Of a DNA stretch of 64,000 nucleotides, positions 49,289-59,879 are shown piece after piece. The DNA comes from Gemmatimonadota bacterium (GTDB lineage Bacteria; Gemmatimonadota; Gemmatimonadetes; Gemmatimonadales; GWC2-71-9). The stretch lies in NCBI GenBank assembly GCA_016704275.1, contig JADJAK010000003.1:310001-374000 (forward strand). The letters are read 5' to 3'. The translations under genes were made by a program, and so were the position numbers. Position 1 is the first letter of the stretch. The number at the start of each line of letters is the position of its first letter. Under the pieces are notes generated by a model. The model did not search any database, was not told the origin of the DNA, and saw only the letters and a list, made by a program, of their open reading frames with translations.

Positions 49289-50316
49289 GCGGCGTGCTCG
49301 ACCAGTTCGGCCGCCCGCTCGGCTCGCTGCGGATCTCGGTGACCGATCGCTGCAACCTTCGGTGCCGCTACTGCATGCCCGAGGAGGAGTACACCTGGTT
49401 GCCGCGGGCGTCGCTTCTCTCCTTCGAGGAGATCACCCGCCTGGCGACTGCCTTCGCGTCGCTCGGTGTCTCGAAGCTGCGACTCACCGGTGGCGAGCCA
49501 CTGCTTCGGCGCGACCTCGCACAACTCGTCGCGACGTTGGTGGCGGTGCCGGGCATCCGGGAAGTGGCCCTCACGACCAACGGCCTGCTGCTCGCGCAGC
49601 AGGCGGAGGCGCTGAAGGCCGCGGGGCTGCATCGCGTGACCATTTCGCTCGACACCCTGCGCGCCGATCGGATGGCGGCCTTTGCCAAGAGCACGCACCA
49701 TGGCGATGCGCTCGAAGGGATCTCCGCCGCCATCCGCGCGGGATTTGCCGGCATCAAGCTCAACACGGTGGTCGTGCGGGGCTTCAACGACGACGAGCTC
49801 GTCGACCTGGCTCGCTTCGCGACGCGCGCCGGCCTCGAGCCACGCTACATCGAGTACATGGATGTCGGCGGCGCCACCGATTGGGACTCGACGCAGGTCG
49901 TCCCGCGCGAGGAGATCCTGGCGCGATTGGCCGAGGCGTTCGGCGCGGTGACCGCCGAGCCGCGGCATGGCGATCCGCGGGCGCCGGCCGAGCGGTATCG
50001 CTTCGCCGACGGCACGGTGGTCGGGGTCATTTCGTCGACCACGGCCCCGTTCTGTCGGGATTGCGATCGGGCACGCCTCACGGCCGACGGGACGCTCTAT
50101 CGCTGCCTCTACGCGCCGAGCGGGATCGACCTGCGGACCGCGCTTCGGGACGGGAGCGACGACGTCGCGATCCGCGACATCCTCCGCGCGGCCTGGGCGT
50201 CACGCCGGGACCGCGGGGCCGAGGAGCGGACAGCGGTGCAGGAACGTGGCATTCTGGTGCCGCTGGAAGGCCTTCGGGCCGATCCGCGCAAGGAAATGCA
50301 CGTGCGGGGCGGCTGA
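49285..50316 (+). CDS. moaA: GTP 3',8-cyclase MoaA
   Basis: A 343-residue radical-SAM enzyme starting molybdenum cofactor synthesis. The N-terminal cluster motif DRCNLRCRYCMPEE is near residue 22; LRLTGGEPLLRRDLA follows; the C-terminal second cluster cysteines are FCRDCDRARLTADG with CLYA further on (near 253-275). The chain ends in Gly-Gly, which is functionally important in MoaA. With moaD and moaE it forms a compact set, but moaC, moeA and mogA are not here. Confidence 0.95.
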   Translation: MSGVLDQFGRPLGSLRISVTDRCNLRCRYCMPEEEYTWLPRASLLSFEEITRLATAFASLGVSKLRLTGGEPLLRRDLAQLVATLVAVPGIREVALTTNGLLLAQQAEALKAAGLHRVTISLDTLRADRMAAFAKSTHHGDALEGISAAIRAGFAGIKLNTVVVRGFNDDELVDLARFATRAGLEPRYIEYMDVGGATDWDSTQVVPREEILARLAEAFGAVTAEPRHGDPRAPAERYRFADGTVVGVISSTTAPFCRDCDRARLTADGTLYRCLYAPSGIDLRTALRDGSDDVAIRDILRAAWASRRDRGAEERTAVQERGILVPLEGLRADPRKEMHVRGG

Positions 50317-50403
50317 GCAACTTCTGGCGAGGTGGTGCGTAGTGCTCTCGTTGTTGGCGCCGCCGGGTGGTGGCGCGTCCTTGGTTCCCCTTCACTCGTG
50401 GTG

Positions 50404-52107
50404 ATGCTCTTGTCGATTTCCTCCCGTTCCAGCCAGGCGTTGCTGCTGACGACGCTCGTCGCCCTCGCCACCCCTGCCGCGGCACAGCAGCCGCTCCCGC
50501 TCAAGTACAAGGGGCCGATGACGACCCCGGCGATCTCGGCCGGCGACCTGATGACCCGGCTCTACGTCTATGCCGACGACTCGATGATGGGCCGCCGCTT
50601 CGGCACCGAGGACAACATCCGTGCGACGGCCTACATCGAGCGCGAAGTGCGCCGGCTCGGCCTGCGCCCGGGTGGCGACAACGGCACCTTCTTCCAGAAC
50701 CTCTCGACGTACGGCCGGATGCTCGACCGGGCGAGCACGGCCTCGGCGGGCGGCGCGGCGTTGGTCGTCGGCAAGGACCTCACCGGGAATCAGATCGGCA
50801 ACCGGACCGGCACCGCGATCTATGGCGGCATGCGCGGGGACTCGGTCACGCCGGAGCAGATCAAGGGGAAGGTCGTCGTGGTCACCACGCCACTCGCGAG
50901 CGGGGCGGCGGGTCGCGGGCCGATCTCGCCGGCGCTCTACGCCGGTGCGGCCGCGCTGGTGATGGTTGGCCCGGCGACCCTCCCGGCGATGGCCGTCAAT
51001 GCCAGGGTTACGGAAACGCCGAACACCTTGGTTGGCGCCGCGGTCGCGGAGACGTCGCCGCTGCAGTTGACCATCACGCCGCGCGTCGCCGAACTGCTGT
51101 TCGGCAAGCCGATTGAGCAGGTCGCCAAGGGCACCGAAGGGGCCGTCCTCGCGGCGAACATCAACTTCACGGCGGCACCGGTCCCGACGCGCAACGTCGT
51201 GGCGATCCTCCCCGGTACCGATCCGACGTTGAAGTCGCAGTACGTCCTCATCGGCGCGCACAACGACCACGTCGGCTACAACAACCGCCCGGCCGACCAC
51301 GACTCGCTCAAGGCCTTCGCCGAGGTGTTCCTGATTCAGGGTGCCGACAGCCGTCCCTCGCCGGACGCGCTGAAGGATCCGGTCAAGTGGGCGATGGTGA
51401 ACGGCAAGATCGCCGCGGCCCGCCGGATCCGGACGGCACCGCGCGCGGACTCGATCTACAACGGCGCGGACGATGACGGCTCGGGCAGCGTCACCGTGCT
51501 CGAGGTGGCGGAGGCGTTTGCCAAGGGCGTCATCAAGCCGAAGCGCTCGGTGATCTTCATCTGGCAGACGGGTGAAGAGTCGGGGATGATCGGGTCGGGG
51601 TACTTCGTCGACCATCCGACCGTTCCGCGCGATTCGATCGTCGCGGCGGTCAACATGGACATGGTCGGTCGCGGCTTCGCCTCGGACGTCACGGGCAGCA
51701 CCAAGGCCGGTGGCCTGATCTACGGCGGCGCCGGCTACCTCCAGCTGGTTGGCTCGCGCCGGCTCTCGAAGGAGTACGGTGACCTCGTCGAATCGGTGAA
51801 CACCGACAAGAAGCATGGCTTCACGTTCGACTATGAGATCGATGCGGACGGCCATCCGCAGAACATCTACTGCCGCAGCGACCACTGGAGCTACGCCAAG
51901 TACGGCATCCCGGTCGTCTTCTTCACGACCGGCGGCCACTCGGATTACCACCAGGTGACCGATGAGCCGCAGTACATCAACTACGGCCACATGGCCGATG
52001 TGGCGAAGCTCAGCTTCGATGTCGTGCTCCGTGCGGCGAACCTCGATCATCGCGTGAAGCTCGACAAGGAAGGGCCGTTCAACCCCAAGGCGAGCTGCCG
52101 CCAGTAG
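50404..52107 (+). CDS. Secreted M28 family peptidase
   Basis: A 567-residue exported zinc peptidase. The signal peptide ends near ATPAAAQQ. A PA-like insert lies about residues 130-250. The catalytic M28 domain has AHNDHVGYN (metal His), YNGADDDGSGS (bridging Asp), QTGEESGMIGS (general base and metal Glu), NMDMVGRG (metal Asp) and GGHSDYHQVTDE (metal His). It likely releases amino acids in the periplasm. ATG 50404 begins the signal peptide; a GTG at 50401 is also possible. Confidence 0.9.
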   Translation: MLLSISSRSSQALLLTTLVALATPAAAQQPLPLKYKGPMTTPAISAGDLMTRLYVYADDSMMGRRFGTEDNIRATAYIEREVRRLGLRPGGDNGTFFQNLSTYGRMLDRASTASAGGAALVVGKDLTGNQIGNRTGTAIYGGMRGDSVTPEQIKGKVVVVTTPLASGAAGRGPISPALYAGAAALVMVGPATLPAMAVNARVTETPNTLVGAAVAETSPLQLTITPRVAELLFGKPIEQVAKGTEGAVLAANINFTAAPVPTRNVVAILPGTDPTLKSQYVLIGAHNDHVGYNNRPADHDSLKAFAEVFLIQGADSRPSPDALKDPVKWAMVNGKIAAARRIRTAPRADSIYNGADDDGSGSVTVLEVAEAFAKGVIKPKRSVIFIWQTGEESGMIGSGYFVDHPTVPRDSIVAAVNMDMVGRGFASDVTGSTKAGGLIYGGAGYLQLVGSRRLSKEYGDLVESVNTDKKHGFTFDYEIDADGHPQNIYCRSDHWSYAKYGIPVVFFTTGGHSDYHQVTDEPQYINYGHMADVAKLSFDVVLRAANLDHRVKLDKEGPFNPKASCRQ

Positions 52108-52220
52108 CACGCCAGGGCAGGGCATCCGATTCCCGGTCGTCTCGCGATGGTTGCGGGATGGCCGGGTTTCGCGTTCTCTTCAGCAGTCCCACCCTTCATT
52201 TCCCGCAGCCCGGGCCCAGC

Positions 52221-52736
52221 ATGCCGCTCCACATTGCCCTGCTCGAAGCCGTTCCCGCCGAGGTCACCGGCGCGGTGGCGCGCGAGTGCGGCGCCGCCGA
52301 TGCGTCGCTCCACCTGATCGGACCGCTGACCTTCGCCGCCGACGCGGCCGAGTTCCGCGCTGCCGGCCCGAAGGACTGGGAGGCGCTCGACTGGTGGCTG
52401 CATCCCGGTTGGCGCGCCTTCCGTGACGCGATGAGTCGGGAGCGCTGCCTCTACTTCTCGGCCGATGCCGAGCGGGACGCCGCCGAGGCGCCCTTCCGGG
52501 CCAACAGCGTGCTGGTGCTCGGCGACGCGAGCCTGGCGCTGCCGGAGAAGATCCGCGACAAGTACCCGGAGCGGATCTACCGACTGCCCCGGCTGGCAGG
52601 GAAGGTGCCCGGCGATCTGGCCGGCGCCACCAAGGCGCTCCTCGGCTTTGCCTCGAAGCGGATCGGCGACGGGACCGCCGCCGGCGTGGCCGCGCCGCCG
52701 ACCGAGCGGCCACGGAGCCGCGCGAGGCGGCGCTAG
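52221..52736 (+). CDS. Degenerate TrmL-like SPOUT methyltransferase homologue
   Basis: A 171-residue protein of the length and layout of TrmL (tRNA 2'-O-methyltransferase for wobble position 34). The N-terminus PLHIALLEAVPAEVTGAVAR and HLIGPLTF match family landmarks, as do the central ALDWWLHPGW and KYPERIYRLPRL. But the usual NTGNIAR block reads EVTGAVARE, the cofactor loop G-E-x-x-G-L-P reads GDASLALPE, and the C-terminal SLNLSVA-type block reads PGDLAGATKA. The SAM-binding knot may be non-functional or altered. ATG 52221 fits the family start. Confidence 0.6.
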   Translation: MPLHIALLEAVPAEVTGAVARECGAADASLHLIGPLTFAADAAEFRAAGPKDWEALDWWLHPGWRAFRDAMSRERCLYFSADAERDAAEAPFRANSVLVLGDASLALPEKIRDKYPERIYRLPRLAGKVPGDLAGATKALLGFASKRIGDGTAAGVAAPPTERPRSRARRR

Positions 52737-52750
52737 CCGACCCACCCCCG

Positions 52751-52779
52751 TTGGGGGGAGTGTCCCGGCCGATTACGTT
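52751..52779 (+). promoter_or_regulatory. Possible promoter of mdh
   Basis: TTGGGG (52751-52756) and TACGTT (52774-52779) at 17 bp. The -35 box is the 3' side of a short hairpin (CCCCC at 52745-52749 with GGGGG at 52753-52757). Confidence 0.35.
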
Positions 52780-52848
52780 TCCGAGGCTGACCAGCCGAGC
52801 GGATACGACGTCCGCGCCGCGGTCAGGACACTCTGGTCGGGAAGGCCC

Positions 52849-53772
52849 ATGTTCGAGAAGATCACGGTGGTCGGTGCCGGCAACGTCGGCGCCACCGCAG
52901 CGCAGCGAATCGCCGAGAAGCATCTCGCGCGGACGGTGGTGATGGTGGACGTGGCGGAGGGGATCCCGCAGGGGAAGGCCCTCGACCAGTGGCAATCGGG
53001 CCCGGTCGAGGGCTTTGACGCACGGGTCGTCGGCGCCAACGACTACACCCTCGCCGCCGGGTCCGAGCTCTTCGTGGTCACCGCCGGTATCGCCCGCAAG
53101 CCGGGGATGAGCCGCGACGACCTCGTCAAGACCAACGCCGGCATCGTCCGCTCCGTCGGCGAACAGATCAAGCAGGTCGCGCCCAACGCGATCGTGATCG
53201 TCGTCTCCAATCCCCTCGACGCCATGTGCTACGTGATGCGCCAGGCGACCGGCTTCCCGCGCGAGCGGGTGATCGGCATGGCCGGCGTGCTCGACACCGC
53301 GCGCTACCGGATGTTCCTCTCCGAGGCGATGGGCGTGTCCGTCGAAGACATCCAGGCGATGGTCCTCGGTGGCCACGGCGACACGATGGTGCCGCTGGTG
53401 TCGTACACCACCGTCTCGGGGATCCCGGTCACCCAGTTGCTGACGCCAGAGGTCCTCGATCCGATCGTCCTGCGGGCGCGGAATGGCGGCGCGGAAATCG
53501 TCGCCCACCTGAAGACCGGCTCGGCCTACTATGCGCCGAGTGCGGCGGCGGTGCAGATGGTCGAGGCCATCGTCCTCGACAAGAAGCGCGTCCTGCCGTG
53601 CTCGGCGTGGCTGCAGGGTGAGTTCGGCCTCACCGACGTCTACTGCGGCGTGCCCTGCGTCCTCGGTCGCGGCGGGCTGGAGCGGATCATCGACATCACG
53701 CTGACCGACGACGAGCGCACGGCGCTGCACGCCTCGGCCGAATCGGTGCGGTCGATCCAGGCGATCGTCTGA
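52849..53772 (+). CDS. mdh: NAD-dependent malate dehydrogenase (LDH-like type)
   Basis: A 307-residue malate dehydrogenase, oxidising malate to oxaloacetate. The Rossmann loop VVGAGNVGATAAQR is followed by VMVDVAEG, where the Asp fits NAD. GIARKPGMSRDDLVKTN carries the substrate-binding arginines and VLGGHGDTMVPL the catalytic His. Seven bases separate it from sdhC, joining two TCA-cycle steps in one operon. Confidence 0.96.
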   Translation: MFEKITVVGAGNVGATAAQRIAEKHLARTVVMVDVAEGIPQGKALDQWQSGPVEGFDARVVGANDYTLAAGSELFVVTAGIARKPGMSRDDLVKTNAGIVRSVGEQIKQVAPNAIVIVVSNPLDAMCYVMRQATGFPRERVIGMAGVLDTARYRMFLSEAMGVSVEDIQAMVLGGHGDTMVPLVSYTTVSGIPVTQLLTPEVLDPIVLRARNGGAEIVAHLKTGSAYYAPSAAAVQMVEAIVLDKKRVLPCSAWLQGEFGLTDVYCGVPCVLGRGGLERIIDITLTDDERTALHASAESVRSIQAIV

Positions 53773-53779
53773 GCGCCGG

Positions 53780-54436
53780 ATGAATCGACTCGAGGCACTC
53801 TGGCAGACCGCGATCGGCAAGAAGGTCGCGATGGCGGTGAGCGGGCTGGCGCTGGTGGGATTCCTGGTGTCCCACATGGCGTCGAATGTCCTGATCTTTG
53901 TCGACCCGGCGAAGTTGGACCATTACGCCGAGTGGCTGCGCTCCTTCGGGGCGCTGCTCTGGGTCGCACGCGCGGGACTGCTGGCGATGGTCGGTATTCA
54001 CATCCTCGCCGCCTACCAGCTCACCCAGATGGCCAGGCGCGCCCGGCCACAGGCCTACAGCCAGGCGGAACGGCGGGTCTCGACGTATGCCGCCCGGACG
54101 ATGCGCTGGGGCGGCGTGCTGATCCTGGTCTTCATCGTCTTTCACATCCTCCATTTCACCACTGGCACGCTGCACCCGGATTTCTACCCTGGCGAAGTCG
54201 GGCGGAATCTGATCAGCGGCATGCAGGTGCAATGGACGGCGGCGTTCTATGCCGTGACGATGGTCGCCATCGGCGCCCACTTCTGGCATGGCATCTGGTC
54301 GGTCTTCCAGACCCTCGGGCTGAATCACCCGGCCTGGAATCGGACCCGCACCTCGATCGCGGTCGGGCTCACGCTGCTGGTGGCCGGCGGCTTCCTCTCC
54401 ATTCCGCTTGCCGCCCTCTTCGGGCTCCTGCGCTGA
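53780..54436 (+). CDS. sdhC: Succinate dehydrogenase cytochrome b subunit
   Basis: A 218-residue membrane protein with five hydrophobic segments, as in the single-anchor b558 type. It has AIGKKVAMAVSGLALVGFLVS, then HMASN, HILAAYQLT, FHILHFTTG and AHFWHGIWSVFQ, giving histidines for heme binding. It anchors SdhA and SdhB. There is no separate sdhD, as expected for this type. Confidence 0.93.
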   Translation: MNRLEALWQTAIGKKVAMAVSGLALVGFLVSHMASNVLIFVDPAKLDHYAEWLRSFGALLWVARAGLLAMVGIHILAAYQLTQMARRARPQAYSQAERRVSTYAARTMRWGGVLILVFIVFHILHFTTGTLHPDFYPGEVGRNLISGMQVQWTAAFYAVTMVAIGAHFWHGIWSVFQTLGLNHPAWNRTRTSIAVGLTLLVAGGFLSIPLAALFGLLR

Positions 54437-54455
54437 CAACCGGGGTAGCACAGTC

Positions 54456-56365
<1,910 letters not shown>

Positions 56366-56369
<4 letters not shown>

Positions 56370-57148
56370 GCGACATGAAGCTGACCCTCAAGGTGTGGCG
56401 CCAGGCGGGTCCCGGGGCGCCGGGTGCATTCAAGCAGTACGCGGCAACGGCGAACGAGCACATGTCGTTCCTCGAGATGCTCGACGTGGTCAACGAGGAG
56501 TTGCAGGGCCGCGGGGAAGAGCCGATCGCCTTCGACCACGATTGTCGCGAGGGAATCTGCGGCATGTGTTCGCTGGTGATCAACGGCGCGCCGCATGGTC
56601 CGAAGCGTGGGGTCACCACCTGCCAGCTGCACATGCGCAGCTTCAAGGATGGGGACGTGATCGCGATCGAGCCGTGGCGCGCGAAGGCGTTCCCGGTGCT
56701 CCGCGACCTCGTCGTCGATCGCTCGCCGTTTGACCGGATCATCCAGGCCGGGGGCTTCGTCTCCGTGCCGACCGGCGCGCCGCCGGACGGCAATGCGATT
56801 CCGATTGCGAAGGAGGCCTCCGACCGCGCGATGGATGCCGCCGCCTGCATCGGCTGTGGTGCGTGTGTCGCGGCCTGCCCCAATGCCTCGGCGATGCTCT
56901 TCACCTCGGCGAAGGTGACCCACCTCGGGCTGTTGCCGCAGGGCCAGCCGGAGCGCGAGCGCCGGGTGCTGGCGATGGTGAACGCGATGGACGAGGAGGG
57001 CTTCGGCGGCTGCACCAACTTCGGCGAGTGCGAGGCTGCCTGCCCCAAGGAGATCTCGATCGAGAACATCGCCTTCCTGAACCGCGAATATCTCCGAGCC
57101 TCGCTCGGTGAGCGCGTCGGCGCGCACGCCGCCTCAGGCGTGATGTGA
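56366..57148 (+). CDS. sdhB: Succinate dehydrogenase iron-sulfur subunit
   Basis: A 260-residue iron-sulfur protein with all three clusters: [2Fe-2S] DCREGICGMCS and TTC near 60-90, [4Fe-4S] CIGCGACVAACPNAS near 155, and [3Fe-4S] GGCTNFGECEAACPKEIS near 213. GTG 56366 has GGAG at six-base spacing and overlaps the sdhA stop (GTGA); ATG 56375 is an alternative that loses three residues. Its stop overlaps the following outer-membrane gene. Confidence 0.95.
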
Positions 57149-58401
57149 GCTGGCGCGGGCGGGCGCTGGTCGTGGTGGCCGCACTGGGCGGGGGCGCGAT
57201 CGCGCTCTCCGCCCAGTCGAGCGTTCGGCTCACGCCGATGGCGCAAGGGGTCGGCGTGGCGACCTCGGTCGACCCGATCCCCGGTGGCGGCTCGCTGACC
57301 GAGGTTCGCCTCGTGCAGCCCGTCGCGATGGGGCTGCTGAGCGCCGCGGGCGGGCGCCTGCAGGCGACGTTCACCCTGAACTTCGAGAGCATCAGCATCC
57401 CGGATGGCGAGCTGACCCCTGGCGGTTGGGGCGAGGGCTTTGTCGATCGGCGACACCCGCACACGACGGTCCACGAGCTGCTGCTCGGGACGCCCGATCT
57501 GCTGGGGACGGCGCGGCGCGGCACCCGACTCGGCCTGGTGGCAGGGAAGGGCTTCGTACCGTTCGGCACAGACGACCCGATGGTGCGGCCGTTCCTCCGC
57601 TACCCGGTAAACCACCACCTGGCGCAGGTGCTGGAACGCGCCGTCGTCATCGGCCAGGTGGATCATGGTCCGGTGACCGTCGAGGGCGCCCTCTTCAACG
57701 GGGATGAGCCGGAGCGTCCGTCGCAGTGGCCGCTCCTGCGACTTCCCGACGGGCAGTGGCGCTTCGGCGATTCGCGCGCGCTCCGGGTGACGGTGCGTCC
57801 CCTGACCGGACTCGAACTCCAGGCGTCGGTGGCCTCGATACTTTCCCCGGAGCATCGTCTGGCGGCCGGCGGTCGGGCCAAGAAGGCGTCGGGATCACTT
57901 CGCTGGCAGGATGCCCCGAGCTGGGGCACTCGCTACATGATGGCCGAGTGGGCGCGCACCAGCGAACTCGAGGGGACCTTCGTCTTCCTCTCCCTGCTGG
58001 CCGAGGGGAGCATCAGCCGCGGTCCCTGGTCGGCAGGGTATCGATTCGAGGCGACGGATCGACCGGAGGAGGAGCGCCTCACCGATCCATTCCGATCGCT
58101 CCGCCCGCATCTTGAGAACAGCATTCTCGGCATCGGTCGCTGGACGCTGCACACCGTCCGCGTGGCGCGCGAACTTCGCGATCCCGCGCTCCCGTTCCGG
58201 GCGACGCCGTTCATCGAAGCGACGTTCGGCGACGTGGAGAAGCTCGACGCCGGGATCTTCGACCCCGTCCAACTGTATGGCCGGACCTCCGTTCGGCAAT
58301 TATCGATCGGTGTGGTTGTGGGGTGGGGGATGCGTCACCACCGCATGGGTCGCTACGGCGTTCTCGCCGCCGACCCGGATCATCAGCACCACACTCCCTG
58401 A
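57145..58401 (+). CDS. Putative outer-membrane beta-barrel protein
   Basis: A 418-residue exported protein. The signal peptide is VVVAALGGGAIALSAQSS. The rest consists of alternating amphipathic strands with many aromatic and charged turns, fitting an outer-membrane barrel, but with a HPHTTVHELLLGT stretch and a His-rich end (HHRMGRYG, DHQHHTP) that might bind metal. I recognise no family. Its GTG start overlaps the sdhB stop, so it is translated with the respiratory genes for no evident reason. Confidence 0.65.
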   Translation: MSWRGRALVVVAALGGGAIALSAQSSVRLTPMAQGVGVATSVDPIPGGGSLTEVRLVQPVAMGLLSAAGGRLQATFTLNFESISIPDGELTPGGWGEGFVDRRHPHTTVHELLLGTPDLLGTARRGTRLGLVAGKGFVPFGTDDPMVRPFLRYPVNHHLAQVLERAVVIGQVDHGPVTVEGALFNGDEPERPSQWPLLRLPDGQWRFGDSRALRVTVRPLTGLELQASVASILSPEHRLAAGGRAKKASGSLRWQDAPSWGTRYMMAEWARTSELEGTFVFLSLLAEGSISRGPWSAGYRFEATDRPEEERLTDPFRSLRPHLENSILGIGRWTLHTVRVARELRDPALPFRATPFIEATFGDVEKLDAGIFDPVQLYGRTSVRQLSIGVVVGWGMRHHRMGRYGVLAADPDHQHHTP

Positions 58402-58424
58402 CTCACTTCCCGCAGAAGGTTCAG

Positions 58425-59879
58425 ATGCTTCGAGCCCCCCGACTCGCCCTGCTCATGCTGGTCGTCGCTGGTTGCGGTACGCCGCCCGTCGCCTCCGAGC
58501 CCCAGGTCTTTGTGACGTTGGTGTCTGGCGACAACCAGACGGCCTCCGTCAGCACGGCGCTGCAGCCGTTCAAGATCCGCGTGAAGGACGAGTTGGGTGT
58601 GCCCGTTGCCGGACGGCGGGTGCGCTGGAATCCGATCCTGGGCGGGGGGGCGATCACGCCGGGTGAAGGGGTCACCGATGCCCTCGGCGAGGCGACCGCG
58701 GTGCTCACCCTCGGGGCCAATGCCGGCACGAACTCGGCACGCGCCACGGTGACGCAGGGCACCCCGGAAATCGTCTTTTCCGCGACCGCGACGAGTGCCG
58801 TCGTGAATCGGACGCCGGTCCTGGTGGCGTCGGTCGGCGTGCCGGCAACGTACGGGCATCACGATACCTTCGTGCGCGACGGGCTGGCGTTCGTCTGCGC
58901 CTGGAATGCCGGCGTCTACATCTACGATGTCGGCAACGGTGTTCGCGGCGGATCGCCGAACAATCCGGAGCTCGTCTCGCAGCTGATCACGAACACCAAC
59001 GGCGTGGCCGGCGGCGCGCAGGTCCACAACGCCTGGTGGTTCCACAACCCGGTGACGAACCAGAAGAAGTACCTCTTCATCGGCCAGGAAGGCCCGGGGA
59101 CCGTCGGCGTGGCATCGGCCGGCGACATCCATATCGTGGACGTCAGCAACCTGGCCGCGCCGGTCGAGGTCGGCTTCATCACTGTCCCCGGCGCCGGGGC
59201 GCACAATTTCTGGATGGATGAGGCGCGGCAGATTCTCTATGCGGCGTACTACAATGGCGGTGTCATCGCCGTCGATGTGTCCGGCACCCTCACCGGTGAC
59301 ATGTCGAGCCGCATCGTCGCGCAGGTGCAACCCGGCGGCGCCAACAACACCTACATCTGGGGCGTGATGCTCGCGGGCGGCCGGCTGTACGCCACGGACA
59401 TGCTCAGCGGCCTCTGGGTGCTCGATCCGCTCACGCTCGCCACCCTCGGCGGTGGCAACAACGTGCCCACGCAGTATGTCTCCGACCTCTGGGTCACCGG
59501 GACCACCGCCTACACTGGCGGGTGGGGCAACCGGAACGCGCGCGGGAACAGCATCCGCATCTGGGACGTGGGCGGCACGACACCAGCGCCGATTCTCGAG
59601 ATTGCCATTCCGAACGCCACCACGGTGAGCGACGTCGCCGTCACCCCGGGTAACGTCGCGCTCGTCGCGACCGCGGAAGGGGGTGCCGGGGCCGGGCTCT
59701 ACGTGTACTCCCTCGCCGACCCCCGCGCCCCGGTCCTCCGCGGCTCCGTGGTGGTGAGCGGCGGGCTGCATACCGGCGAGATTGCCGTGATCAACGGCCG
59801 GACCTACGTCTTCACCGCCAAGAACCCCGCGAGTCCGGAACTTCGCATCTACGACATCACAGGGACGATCGCGCCATGA
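58425..59879 (+). CDS. Lipoprotein with an Ig-like domain and a beta-propeller (LVIVD-type)
   Basis: A 484-residue lipoprotein: lipobox LVVAGC (Cys near 17), a bacterial Ig-like domain (about 30-120, FKIRVKDELGVPVAGRRV), and a repeated propeller-like part with DIHIVDVSNLAAPVEVGF, GGVIAVDVSG and LYVYSLADPRAPVL blades, the pattern of LVIVD repeats. AAGG lies seven bases before ATG 58425. It overlaps the following M28B peptidase by four bases. Confidence 0.75.
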   Translation: MLRAPRLALLMLVVAGCGTPPVASEPQVFVTLVSGDNQTASVSTALQPFKIRVKDELGVPVAGRRVRWNPILGGGAITPGEGVTDALGEATAVLTLGANAGTNSARATVTQGTPEIVFSATATSAVVNRTPVLVASVGVPATYGHHDTFVRDGLAFVCAWNAGVYIYDVGNGVRGGSPNNPELVSQLITNTNGVAGGAQVHNAWWFHNPVTNQKKYLFIGQEGPGTVGVASAGDIHIVDVSNLAAPVEVGFITVPGAGAHNFWMDEARQILYAAYYNGGVIAVDVSGTLTGDMSSRIVAQVQPGGANNTYIWGVMLAGGRLYATDMLSGLWVLDPLTLATLGGGNNVPTQYVSDLWVTGTTAYTGGWGNRNARGNSIRIWDVGGTTPAPILEIAIPNATTVSDVAVTPGNVALVATAEGGAGAGLYVYSLADPRAPVLRGSVVVSGGLHTGEIAVINGRTYVFTAKNPASPELRIYDITGTIAP

